A DNA stretch of 64,000 nucleotides from Chrysaora quinquecirrha (taxonomy: Eukaryota; Cnidaria; Scyphozoa; Semaeostomeae; Pelagiidae). Both the position numbers and the translations under genes were made by a program. The stretch covers positions 196,501 to 260,500 of the forward strand of contig JACTAT010000114.1 of assembly GCA_014526335.1 (NCBI GenBank). The letters are read 5' to 3'. Positions 48,801 to 53,671 of this stretch are shown here, piece after piece. Numbering within the stretch: position 1 is the stretch's first letter; every line of letters starts with the position of its first letter. A model generated the notes under the pieces. The model did no database searches. It was not told the origin of the DNA and was given only the letters and a program-made list of their open reading frames with translations.

Positions 48801-50650
48801 CAACCCGGTTAACCGAGCTGAAATTCCAGGCCGGGCTAAAAACTCTCATATAATCAGCCCCTAACTTGATAGGCAACTCAGTCCAAAGGGGGCTCTTATT
48901 CGAAGAAAGGCGCTTATTCTATTCGAGGAAATACGGTAAACTTCAGAAACAGATCGAAACAATTGACTACACTCATTTTTTTATAAGAAACCGTTTATAA
49001 GAAACTGTAGGGACAGATTTTCAAAACTTAAGAAACTTTGGTAGGAGATTTTGTGTGAACCAAAAAAGTTAAGAAACTTTTTATATTTAACTTAACGAGA
49101 AAAACAACTGCCACACTTCAGTCCCACAGATTACATAACATTTGAAGAAATTGACGGTGTAGAGATTATGCTATTGTAAGAGAACATTAGCTTCTAACGT
49201 GTTTCGTTTTGTTCCTAGTTCAGTTTGTTACATTTAATAAGATATTTTAGCTGTTTGCTATAAAATTTGCATTTATTTTTGCTTATCTATATTCAATTCA
49301 TGTTTGGCAGTGATAGAAAATAAAGAAACGACGGTATATGAAGGAAAATTAGGTTTTTATGTTAAGAAACTTGCTAAGAAACTTTTGGTAACATAATTGG
49401 GGTGAAAGCTAAGAAACTCTGGTACGAAGATTTAGCATAGTTTCTTATAAAAAAATGAGTGTATTGAAATAAAATGAACACTTACAACATCCTATTTCAT
49501 CCGAACTGTCTCCGCAATCATTATCCCCATCACACTTATAAGTAGCAGGAATACATCGGCCATTAGGGCATTTGAACTGAGTTGGTGAGCAGGAATCATA
49601 AACTACAACGGAAAATGAAAGAATAATTTATTGATAAAACACATCGAAGGGCGAATTTTAATGGGACCAATCCCATTTTTGATAGATTTGGCAGGGGGCC
49701 TATTATAGGAGGTTAAACGCCGTAATCCGTGAGAAAAATAAACGGCCAAGCCGTGGCCGCGAGATAAAAGCTTTCTGTTTATAAAAAAGGAAGAATATTA
49801 TTTGAATTGTTCTTTATGGTTTAACGTAGACTAAAATGGGAATAAAAATTTCCCTTTTACAGTTTCTAGTGGCGTGAGCCATATTCGACCAAATTCCTTG
49901 TGAAATTGTGGGGCAGGTCGCTATTTCGGTTTCGCTAGCCGCAGCCCAATTCAAAAAGCCGCCGATATCTAAAGACCAAAAGACGCATAACGCATCTTTT
50001 TCTCTAGCTTCTTCATTCGAATTTCTTTCAGCTAGAATATTGAAAATTTGTCTGGGGGCAGAATCTACTGGTCTATTGGCTGCCAAAACACCTGATCTGC
50101 GTTAACAAATAGAGACTGCTTGCCTGCTTGTTTGCTTGCTCGTTAAAAGGGCGAGAAAGCCGAGGCAAAAGGTGGGTTTCTTTAACGTGGGACTTGACTG
50201 TAATTGAGAGCAAAAAGAGTATAGTAGTGTGAAAAAGGGCTACACCTATTTTTTGATAAGGAACTTAACATTTTATCCAGTACTGAAAGTTTGTTTATAT
50301 TTTCAGATTAATTCGGGAGTCTGGGTTTCTTTATAGACCCATTACACAAGTCTCTAGTTTATGCTCCTCTACTGTAGCTTTGATTCGTCACTCCACACTG
50401 AGCGATTGTAAAAAACAACAATAACAACATCAAGCGAAGTAGTGGGACTTGTAGTGAGTCTAGGTTTCTTATAAAGAGTTTCTTATAAAAAACACGTGCA
50501 TGTTAAATTTAAATACGTTGTGAATCATATTCATACCACAGTCTCTTTCATCCGAGTTATCTTTGCAATCATTATCAAAATCACATCTATATGAGCTTGG
50601 AATGCAGTTATTATTGTCACATCGGAATTCAGTTGAGCTACAGGTTCGGC
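27240..50650 (-). CDS. SORL1: SORL1 (SorLA) orthologue, C-terminal half, 14 exons
   Basis: Type I sorting receptor that moves cargo between Golgi, endosome and plasma membrane. Fourteen GT-AG exons join without a phase conflict into 588 residues and a stop. In order: seven LDL-receptor class A repeats (each a phase 1-1 exon with six Cys and an acidic DxSDE-type calcium site), two FnIII domains, a ~22-residue membrane helix, and a tail with FANRGYS, the acidic run EEEDED, and SDDEPLVV at the C terminus. Human SorLA ends in FANSHYSS, an acidic cluster and SDDVPMVIA; FANSHY is the retromer VPS26 motif and the acidic DDVPM end binds GGA adaptors. Human SorLA has 11 LDLa and six FnIII; here only two FnIII precede the helix. 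The VPS10, propeller, EGF and remaining LDLa exons are absent and should lie beyond 50650, where an N gap and then another gene follow. Confidence 0.93.
27450..27800 (+). repeat. Reiterated GCGGAATTATGGGT motif
   Basis: GCGGAATTAT or a one-base variant occurs near 27459, 27491, 27722, 27755 and 27789, usually followed by GGGTAC/GGGTTAC/GGGTCAC. An irregular repeat in the last SORL1 intron, of unknown class. Confidence 0.55.
28047..28385 (+). repeat. Dispersed ~330 bp repeat, copy B
   Basis: Same orientation as the copy at 4115-4442 and colinear with it. Lies in the last SORL1 intron. Confidence 0.8.
28477..28704 (-). CDS. SORL1: SORL1 exon: juxtamembrane, TM helix and tail
   Basis: 228 nt. 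Juxtamembrane [18 protein letters not shown], helix [20 protein letters not shown] (continuing IMV), basic stop-transfer TKYRSLQRS, then [26 protein letters not shown] corresponds to the FANSHY retromer/endocytosis motif of SorLA. Confidence 0.94.
29328..29680 (+). mobile_element. GTTCAGTG-rich MITE-like repeat, copy 1
   Basis: About 350 bp dominated by GTTCAGTG/CACTGAAC. An inverted copy lies at 52985-53335; both carry TTGGCCACCTTGTTCAGCC and CATGCAGTTATTTTG in the relevant orientation. A tRNA-SINE starts directly at its right end. Confidence 0.75.
29683..29940 (+). mobile_element. tRNA-derived SINE with (TTGC)n tail
   Basis: Box A is GTGGCCGAGTGGTCAAGG (29685-29702) and box B is GGTTCGAATC (29731-29740), a tRNA-Ser/Leu-like head. 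An unrelated body (CAGCTGTCCATCC, AACCCCTGACCTGCACTAAC, AAATAAAGA) and tail TTGCTTGCTTGC follow. The 5' and 3' ends do not pair as a tRNA acceptor stem, so it is not a functional tRNA gene. Intron of SORL1. Confidence 0.88.
30052..30127 (-). CDS. SORL1: SORL1 exon: end of FnIII-2
   Basis: 76 nt, phase 0 to phase 1. Peptide [20 protein letters not shown] then YHFKT. It continues the last FnIII strand. Acceptor TTCTTCAG, donor GTAAGA. Confidence 0.85.
30181..30410 (+). mobile_element. tRNA-derived SINE, second family
   Basis: Box A-like CTGTGGCGCAGTGGTTAGCG at about 30188-30207, a decayed box B region (GGTCTTGCCACTT), a ~150 bp body and a (CTTTA)n tail at 30390-30408. Located just upstream of the SORL1 exon 30052-30127. 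Confidence 0.65.
30914..31021 (-). CDS. SORL1: SORL1 exon: middle of FnIII-2
   Basis: 108 nt, phase 0-0; the other two frames are closed. Peptide [20 protein letters not shown] then [16 protein letters not shown]. Donor GTTAGT. Confidence 0.85.
31366..31469 (-). CDS. SORL1: SORL1 exon: start of FnIII-2
   Basis: 104 nt, phase 1 to phase 0. Peptide [20 protein letters not shown] then [14 protein letters not shown]. Matches a P..L......L.W strand A/B pattern. Donor GTATGA. Confidence 0.85.
31922..32003 (+). repeat. Fragment of the TGGCCAAACGATCAAACA element family
   Basis: Starts GGCCCTGTGGCCAAATGATC and continues with AAACATTGTTGGTCAAACAT and TTGAAATTTGCTTGTCAAGC, as at 34988. Truncated at about 32003. 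Confidence 0.7.
32005..32389. mobile_element. TA-flanked MITE (GCTTATAA family), 5'-truncated copy
   Basis: Aligns with 43125-43450 (CCTATAGCTT, CATATAGAGACTTTGT, TGCTTGCAGTGATATAA, TTTTAGGCCTTCTACAT). Its right end GTTGCTTATAA...CTACGTG|TA keeps the CGTG|TA terminus. Confidence 0.7.
32430..32608 (-). CDS. SORL1: SORL1 exon: second half of FnIII-1
   Basis: 179 nt, phase 2 to phase 1. Peptide [20 protein letters not shown], then [20 protein letters not shown] and [19 protein letters not shown]. Contains the L.GL...YKI.V FnIII signature. Confidence 0.88.
32729..33058. mobile_element. TA-flanked MITE, 330 bp
   Basis: Begins TA|CACTCTCTTTTTCATATAAG and ends TTCTTATAAAAAAAGAGTG|TA. Internal AAGAAC repeats. 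TA target duplication as in Tc1/mariner-type MITEs. Confidence 0.8.
33171..33527 (-). other. Unclassified 118-codon open frame in a SORL1 intron
   Basis: Starts [17 protein letters not shown] and contains the basic stretch [17 protein letters not shown]. Two other frames on the + strand are also open over much of the interval. I recognise no domain. It lies between the FnIII-1 exons on the same strand as SORL1; it may be a transposon remnant or chance. Confidence 0.2.
33696..33810 (-). CDS. SORL1: SORL1 exon: first half of FnIII-1
   Basis: 115 nt, phase 1 to phase 2. Peptide [20 protein letters not shown] then [17 protein letters not shown]. The strand B tryptophan (RLSW) and the YHI.F strand are typical FnIII features. 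Confidence 0.88.
33845..33876. repeat. (GT)n microsatellite
   Basis: About 16 uninterrupted GT units in a SORL1 intron. Confidence 0.95.
34400..34695. repeat. Reiterated GGAAGGTGGGATGA element
   Basis: GCTGGAAGGTGGGATG or variants occur near 34469, 34492, 34590 and 34657, with CATATAAAC alternating. It ends near ATATAAACAGGCCCCTAG. Probably a MITE with internal repetition; no clean boundaries. Confidence 0.5.
34735..34892 (-). mobile_element. tRNA-derived SINE, minus orientation
   Basis: On the - strand: GTGGCTTTGTGGTATAGTCA (box A-like) and GGGGTTCGAGTACC (box B), spaced as in a tRNA head, then a body ending in TTTTACCGTC. Intron of SORL1. Confidence 0.65.
34988..36955. mobile_element. Foldback element with TGGCCAAAC termini, interrupted by a nested insertion
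   Basis: Left end GGCCCTGTGGCCAAACCATC then AAACATTGTTGGTCAAACAT; right end TTGACCAAGAATGTTTGATC then GTTTGGCCC, the complement of the left. The uninterrupted homologue at 50918-51190 shows the expected continuity across the insertion site. The insertion is the element at 35223-36732. Confidence 0.8.
35223..36732. mobile_element. Mutator-like MITE: 1510 bp, 203 bp TIRs, 9 bp target duplication
   Basis: Termini GGCCATTTGTATTCACCGG and CCGGTAAATACAAATGGCC. The left 203 bp (35223-35425) and right 203 bp (36530-36732) are near-identical inverted repeats. CTTGTCAAA is present on both sides (35214-35222 and 36733-36741). No transposase frame is seen in the ~1.1 kb centre, so it is non-autonomous. 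Long TIRs and a 9 bp duplication are the hallmark of the Mutator superfamily; the superfamily call is inference. Confidence 0.88.
37342..37482 (-). CDS. SORL1: SORL1 exon: last LDLa repeat
   Basis: 141 nt, phase 1-1. Peptide [20 protein letters not shown], then [20 protein letters not shown] and EDKVIC. The calcium site reads NKDED rather than DxSDE. Donor GTAAGT. Confidence 0.92.
37593..37740. repeat. Imperfect foldback (ATAAAATCAA arms)
   Basis: TTGATTTTATGAGTGTTCAC and TTCTATAAGGGCTTTGATCG on the left fold against GGTCAAAGCCCTTATAAAAT and CGCCCATAAAATCAA on the right. Similar in style to the foldback at 46475-46888. SORL1 intron. Confidence 0.65.
37864..37916. repeat. 15 bp perfect inverted repeat
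   Basis: CCGACTCAATGTTGG (37864-37878) and CCAACATTGAGTCGG (37902-37916) around a 23-nt loop. Intronic; function unknown. Confidence 0.8.
38511..38636 (-). CDS. SORL1: SORL1 exon: LDLa repeat
   Basis: 126 nt, phase 1-1. Peptide [20 protein letters not shown], then [20 protein letters not shown] and C. Donor GTAAGT. Confidence 0.94.
38693..38966. repeat. (AAGTC)n degenerate microsatellite
   Basis: About 270 bp of TCAAG units with TCTAG and TCCAG variants. A purer array of the same unit lies at 42428-42642, on the other side of the LINE. Confidence 0.95.
39056..39148. repeat. (CTAT)n and (TAAA)n tails at the LINE 3' end
   Basis: CTATCTATCTAT (39056-39075) and AAATAAATAAAT (39124-39146) lie just past the 3' end of the LINE reading frame. 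On the - strand these are ATTGATAGATAG-type tails, as found at 3' ends of CR1/L2-like elements. Confidence 0.7.
39151..40461 (-). pseudogene. LINE reverse transcriptase segment
   Basis: About 436 codons from [11 protein letters not shown] to [12 protein letters not shown] and stop. Motifs: [37 protein letters not shown]-like HAYLGIEID, and the C-terminal [12 protein letters not shown] segment common in jockey/CR1-group elements. Confidence 0.9.
40431..41969 (-). pseudogene. LINE endonuclease / RT N-terminal segment
   Basis: About 512 codons. The endonuclease occupies roughly the first 230 residues, including the [10 protein letters not shown] and SDH motifs. Ends by frameshift at ...[11 protein letters not shown] followed by out-of-frame residues and TAA. 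The first codon is not ATG. Confidence 0.88.
42428..42642. repeat. Pure (AAGTC)n microsatellite
   Basis: About 43 almost perfect pentamers, ending about 50 bp downstream (transcript sense) of the donor of the SORL1 exon 42693-42833. Purity suggests recent expansion. Confidence 0.97.
42693..42833 (-). CDS. SORL1: SORL1 exon: LDLa repeat
   Basis: 141 nt, phase 1-1. Peptide [20 protein letters not shown], then [20 protein letters not shown] and NCKTTT. The SADE in place of SDE is a small deviation. A (GACTT)n microsatellite begins about 50 bp beyond its donor. Confidence 0.93.
42952..43452. mobile_element. TA-flanked MITE (GCTTATAA family), right end disrupted
   Basis: Starts TA|CACGCAGTATTTTAATAAGC. 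The body matches 32017-32345. The right terminus is missing because the palindromic element at 43458 follows directly. Confidence 0.7.
43458..44362. mobile_element. TTCGAA-palindrome element with internal minisatellite, copy 1
   Basis: Left terminus CATAGGGGCCCTATGGGC then TGTTCGAAGAACGAC; right terminus TGTTCGAAGTTCTTCGAACA. Inside: ATGATGATG tracts, a GGTGGTGGTGATAGGGGTGG minisatellite (about 43620-43860) and a (GTGA)n tract near 44280-44320. An inverted, larger copy lies at 55829-57106. Multi-frame open reading over the GGT/ATG repeats is artefactual. Confidence 0.82.
44420..44590. repeat. Reiterated CGAGATAGCG motif
   Basis: GAGATAACGGGCATTCGAGA, TCGAGATAGCGGGCAG and TCGAGATAGCGAATG occur within 150 bp. 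Unclassified intronic repeat. Confidence 0.45.
44972..45115 (-). CDS. SORL1: SORL1 exon: LDLa repeat
   Basis: 144 nt, phase 1-1. A Thr/Pro linker (TTLKPMTTP) precedes [20 protein letters not shown] and [18 protein letters not shown]. Confidence 0.94.
45451..46472. mobile_element. ~1.0 kb element with TACYGTAAAAGCTCTA ends
   Basis: TACTGTAAAAGCTCTA (45451-45466) and TAGAGCTTTTACGGTA (46457-46472) are inverted repeats with one mismatch. The interior has GGGGGCTTA / AGAGAGGGG stretches seen elsewhere (45890, 51250 in complement). A TA-flanked MITE (45471-45848) is nested near its left end. Confidence 0.65.
45471..45848. mobile_element. TA-flanked MITE, 378 bp
   Basis: TA|CACGCATTTTTTTATAAGG ... 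ACTTCCTTAAAAAAAATCCGTG|TA. Internal AATTCCTTA(A) repeats. Nested in the 45451-46472 element. Confidence 0.8.
46475..46888. mobile_element. TA-flanked foldback element, 414 bp
   Basis: TA|CACCTTTTCAAATAAGGGTC ... TTGAAAAAGTG|TA. Almost the whole element folds on itself: CTTACGATGTTGACTTTATA pairs with TATAAAATCAACATCGTAAG and GGATTTGACCGTGAAAAA with TTTTTCACGGTCAAATCC, around a short centre near 46675-46690. Confidence 0.85.
47054..47173 (-). CDS. SORL1: SORL1 exon: LDLa repeat
   Basis: 120 nt, phase 1-1. Peptide [20 protein letters not shown] then [19 protein letters not shown]. Donor GTAAGT. Confidence 0.94.
47421..48077. mobile_element. Inverted-repeat element hosting a nested element
   Basis: Outer arms GTCCTAAACACCATTCAGCA and AGCAGAAAT... 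on the left pair imperfectly with TTATTTCTGCTTGCTAAATG and TTTTAGGAC on the right, over ~140 bp. The loop contains the element 47568-47954. Confidence 0.75.
47568..47954. mobile_element. Nested 387 bp MITE with TTA target duplication
   Basis: GGGCCTGATTACATCTGGCC on the left mirrors CATGCAATCAGGCCC on the right. TTA flanks both sides (47565-47567, 47955-47957). A 3 bp TTA/TWA duplication is typical of PIF/Harbinger-type MITEs. Confidence 0.72.
48500..48868. repeat. TTCCAGCCCGG-rich foldback region
   Basis: Contains the perfect 18 bp palindrome TTTCAGCCCGGGCTGAAA (48547-48564) and repeated TTCCAGCC(C)GG/CCGGGCTGGAA motifs. GATTACATGAGA near 48532 and CTCATATAATCAG near 48845 form an outer inverted repeat. 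Same 'ATTACATGA' terminus theme as 47568-47954. Confidence 0.65.
48970..49461. mobile_element. TA-flanked MITE, 492 bp
   Basis: TA|CACTCATTTTTTTATAAGAA ... TTCTTATAAAAAAATGAGTG|TA: perfect terminal repeats of at least 20 bp. Internal AAGAAACTTT repeats. Lies ~25 bp downstream of the donor of SORL1 exon 49486-49602. Confidence 0.9.
49486..49602 (-). CDS. SORL1: SORL1 exon: LDLa repeat
   Basis: 117 nt, phase 1-1. Peptide [20 protein letters not shown] then [18 protein letters not shown]. Donor GTAAGT. Confidence 0.94.
50070..50150 (+). repeat. 5'-truncated tRNA-SINE 3' end
   Basis: GGCTGCCAAAACACCTGATC, TGCGTTAACAAATAGAGAC and TGCTTGCCTGCTTGTTTGCT match the 3' end and TTGC tail of the SINE at 29683-29940. 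Confidence 0.75.
50243..50498. mobile_element. TA-flanked MITE, 256 bp, decayed right flank
   Basis: TA|CACCTATTTTTTGATAAGG ... TTTCTTATAAAAAACACGTG followed by CA rather than TA. Confidence 0.65.
50537..50650 (-). CDS. SORL1: SORL1 exon: LDLa repeat (first in window)
   Basis: 114 nt, phase 1-1. Peptide [20 protein letters not shown] then [17 protein letters not shown]. Six Cys and DNSDE. The acceptor TTTTAG precedes 50650 and the donor GTATGA follows 50537. Confidence 0.93.
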
Positions 50651-50708
50651 CTAAAATACAAGAGAAATATAAATCAGAGCTTATGTATATATCAGAGATG
50701 ATCTAATA

Positions 50709-50870
50709 CCGCATTCACACTACAGGTTAAGCCGGTTTAAATTAAACCAGCTTAACAAATGTTGCGTTCTGATTGGTCAATCCAGGGGTTCGAATCGCTT
50801 TGATTGGTGGAAATTTAACCTGGTTTAAATAAAGCTGGTTTAACTGTGTCAGTGTGAAAACAGTATAAAT
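50709..50870. mobile_element. ~160 bp MITE with TTCACACT / AGTGTGAA ends
   Basis: CATTCACACTACAGGTTAAG and CCGGTTTAAATTAAACCAG on the left mirror AACCTGGTTTAAATAAAGC and AGTGTGAAAACAG on the right. Confidence 0.65.
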
Positions 50871-50917
50871 CAAAGCTTTAAAACCGTATCGTCTATAAAG
50901 GAACACTATACCTGAGA

Positions 50918-51190
50918 ACATTGCTCGTCCAACATTTTTTGCATGTTTGATCGTTTGACCGCTTTCCAACATTGTTTGTCAAACATTTCTTTTGTTTTGA
51001 CAAACTGCAACAACTTGCAACATTTCACCACCTAGTAACATTTCTTAGCAACAAGGCGTTCATGCTTGTGCATTAGCAATAACATCGTTGTCGAACAGCA
51101 ATGTTTTTGGACGTGGCCAAACGGTCAAACATTTGTTGTAAAGCAAATTTGAAATGTTGGACCAATAATGTTTGATCGTTTGGCCAGGGC
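50918..51190. mobile_element. TGGCCAAACGATCAAACA element, 5'-truncated copy
   Basis: Homologue of the outer element at 34988-36955 without the nested insertion: GCTTTCCAACATTGTTTGTC continues directly into AAACATTTCTTTTG. Ends AATGTTTGATCGTTTGGCCA. Confidence 0.78.
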
Positions 51191-51798
51191 ATAAAGCTAT
51201 ACTGAAAAGCTCCATTAAGCACCCTTTTTCTTTAAGCCTCCATTTAGTAATCCCCTCTCTAATAAGCCCCCTTCATTATTGAGCACAGCCACGAATTTCA
51301 CATAAAAAATGTAAAAACGAATACAAGAAGTTTGGGATAAATTGTTAAAACATTCTTCTGGACAATATTTTCAATTTCTAACTTCACGTGTTTGAAAGAC
51401 ACGCTCTTCTTATCTAGTTCCCCCCCTCCCCCTGTAGTGTCTCTCGCAGCTCTCAGGTTTGAGAAAATTCTTTGTTTATCCCTGAAACAACTATATTACG
51501 TCCTCTATCAGGGAGTAAGACGTCTAGTCCAACCTCCGGGGAGAGGGCGTACTTAACTTTATTGCGGATAGGGACGTGCCGCCCAGGAAACAAAATCCCT
51601 ACCCATACTTGTACCAAATTTCTGAAAATTTATGTACGCTAAATATGCTACTGTAAATGTAGAACAGTACAGTATGTAAGTTCGAATCAAACTGCACCAA
51701 GAAAAGTGAAAACAAACGAAAAAAAGACCGTAAAGTTTATACCGTATATAGTTCATATACCGTATATAGTTCATTGAGCTTTGTTCATTCTTTAACAC

Positions 51799-52298
51799 NN
51801 NNNNNNNNNNNNNNNNNNNNNNNNNNNNNNNNNNNNNNNNNNNNNNNNNNNNNNNNNNNNNNNNNNNNNNNNNNNNNNNNNNNNNNNNNNNNNNNNNNNN
51901 NNNNNNNNNNNNNNNNNNNNNNNNNNNNNNNNNNNNNNNNNNNNNNNNNNNNNNNNNNNNNNNNNNNNNNNNNNNNNNNNNNNNNNNNNNNNNNNNNNNN
52001 NNNNNNNNNNNNNNNNNNNNNNNNNNNNNNNNNNNNNNNNNNNNNNNNNNNNNNNNNNNNNNNNNNNNNNNNNNNNNNNNNNNNNNNNNNNNNNNNNNNN
52101 NNNNNNNNNNNNNNNNNNNNNNNNNNNNNNNNNNNNNNNNNNNNNNNNNNNNNNNNNNNNNNNNNNNNNNNNNNNNNNNNNNNNNNNNNNNNNNNNNNNN
52201 NNNNNNNNNNNNNNNNNNNNNNNNNNNNNNNNNNNNNNNNNNNNNNNNNNNNNNNNNNNNNNNNNNNNNNNNNNNNNNNNNNNNNNNNNNNNNNNNNN
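51799..52298. other. Assembly gap, exactly 500 N
   Basis: A run of exactly 500 N, which usually marks a scaffold join of unknown length. It separates the truncated SORL1 from the truncated Rab11-FIP gene. Open frames drawn through it are meaningless. Confidence 0.99.
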
Positions 52299-52447
52299 TT
52301 TTCTTCATAATCCCCATGACGATCCCGATCTTGGTCCAGATTAAAACAGATTGAAAGCGTTTCCGCCTGATAGCTGCTCTTCGGAAAATATTGCATTCGA
52401 CAATATTTTGTCCAAAAAAAATTAATGCCTCATCTCGTTCGCTACAG

Positions 52448-52525
52448 GTAGTAAAATGCAAGAAAAACGAACCTCAACGCAAGATTTGAAAAAAGAAGTT
52501 GATGAGCTTACTAATGAAGTCAAAG
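52448..52525 (+). CDS. Rab11-FIP-like exon (coiled coil)
   Basis: 78 nt; acceptor CTACAG ends at 52447, donor GTAACT at 52526. Two bases complete an upstream codon; one base carries over to the next exon. Confidence 0.72.
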
Positions 52526-53543
52526 GTAACTTTATGCCTTTCATTGATTTGTTTTTCAAGTACCGTAAAATCTCGCTGGGGGGTAGTTAGCCTTCGTTCA
52601 TACGAGGGTATGCTCCCCCCCGAAAGGATATACCCTATCCTAGAAGAAATCGGGTAAAGTTTACCACCTCTCTTTCACGAGAGCTGGGTGTTGCTAAATG
52701 ATTACCCTGTCTGGAGGAAACTTGCCCGCGCCCTAGTTTTGATTCCCGACACAGAGAAACCGAGTGAAAACGATACCTTGTAAAACGGCAAATCCTGGTC
52801 GGACAAATAAACTTAGTAGCTAACGCTCCACTGCCCTCCACCGAACGTTTAAGCTCTATTTAGCCCCTTATAGCTCTTTTTAGCCACCCTCTTTTATAAA
52901 CCCCCGAATAACACGAGTTTGCGCTTCCATACTTCATGTGTTCGTCAAAAGACCTAAAATATCTTTGGCTCTGGGAAAATGAACTGAACATGCCACTGAA
53001 AAGTTTACGCTATGTTCAGTGCAGGGTCGCCAATTGACCTAAGTATTTCGCTGAATAATTGCTGAACATTTTTAGGTTCTTTTTCATGCAGTTATTTTGA
53101 CGCTAAATTCGAGATTTTTAATTGACAAATTGACTAAGTTGCTGCGTATATTGGATAAAAGGTCATTGTTTGTTCAATTGAGTGGCCAATTAAACTGAAC
53201 ATAGCACTGAACTAATTTGTTCACCAAACAATTAACAAACATACACTGAACAATGTCCAACGGCTGAACAAGGTGGCCAAATGAACTTGATTTTTCACTG
53301 AACTTCAATTTTGGACGATGTTCAAAAAGCACCATAGATTTTCATAGACAGAGCCTGACAAAACAAAATCTGGAGCAAATCCAGACATTTGGTGGTTGAA
53401 AAAGCTTGATAATCAATTTAATATATTTTTTAACAGAACTTAAAACCGAGAATGCAGAGCTGAAGAGATATTTAGATAGACTGCTGCTTTACATTATGGA
53501 AAAATACCCTGAAGCATTAGAATCTAGACGATTTAATAGGTGA
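52448..53543 (+). CDS. Rab11-FIP-like gene, last two visible exons (52448-52525, 53437-53543)
   Basis: Encodes about 60 residues in two exons. The first is SKMQEKRTSTQDLKKEVDEL then TNEVK, a coiled coil. The second continues in phase with ELKTENAELKRYLDRLLLYI then MEKYPEALESRRFNR. The LKRYLDRLLLYIMEKYP stretch matches the C-terminal Rab11-binding domain of FIPs (known members read DYIDRIIVAIMETNP or DYIDNLLVRVMEETP), an amphipathic coiled coil that recruits Rab11/Rab25 to recycling endosomes. Class I versus class II cannot be decided. All upstream exons are missing at the N gap. After the last Arg codon comes TGA (53541-53543), which lies inside a perfect donor, GTGAGT (53540-53545), so either a stop or a further intron is possible. 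Confidence 0.75.
52570..52850. repeat. Possible tRNA-SINE-like or foldback sequence in the FIP intron
   Basis: On the - strand GGCAGTGGAGCGTTAGCTAC resembles a box A. A box B-like GGGAATCAAAACTAG follows at an unusual spacing. Only one copy seen; weak. Confidence 0.25.
52985..53335 (-). mobile_element. GTTCAGTG-rich MITE-like repeat, copy 2
   Basis: Reverse-oriented relative of 29328-29680, sitting in the FIP intron. Shares GAACAAGGTGGCCAAATGAA and CATGCAGTTATTTTGACGCT-type blocks. Confidence 0.75.
53437..53543 (+). CDS. Rab11-FIP-like exon (Rab11-binding domain)
   Basis: Acceptor TTTTTAACAG ends at 53436. Encodes the RBD-like coil and terminates at TGA unless the overlapping GTGAGT donor at 53540 is used. 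Confidence 0.78.
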
Positions 53544-53671
53544 GTTAAATTTGCCTGCTGCAGAATGCTCTATTATATGAACCAACTGAATATTATCAAT
53601 GAAAATCGGACTTAATATAATTGTGAATAGCGCTTTTGTCTATTATACTCATATTTCATGTGAATATTTAG

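Noticed and set aside
51559..52461. Open frames of 178-300 codons spanning 51.6-52.5 kb
   Set aside because: They run through 500 N and have no real sequence.
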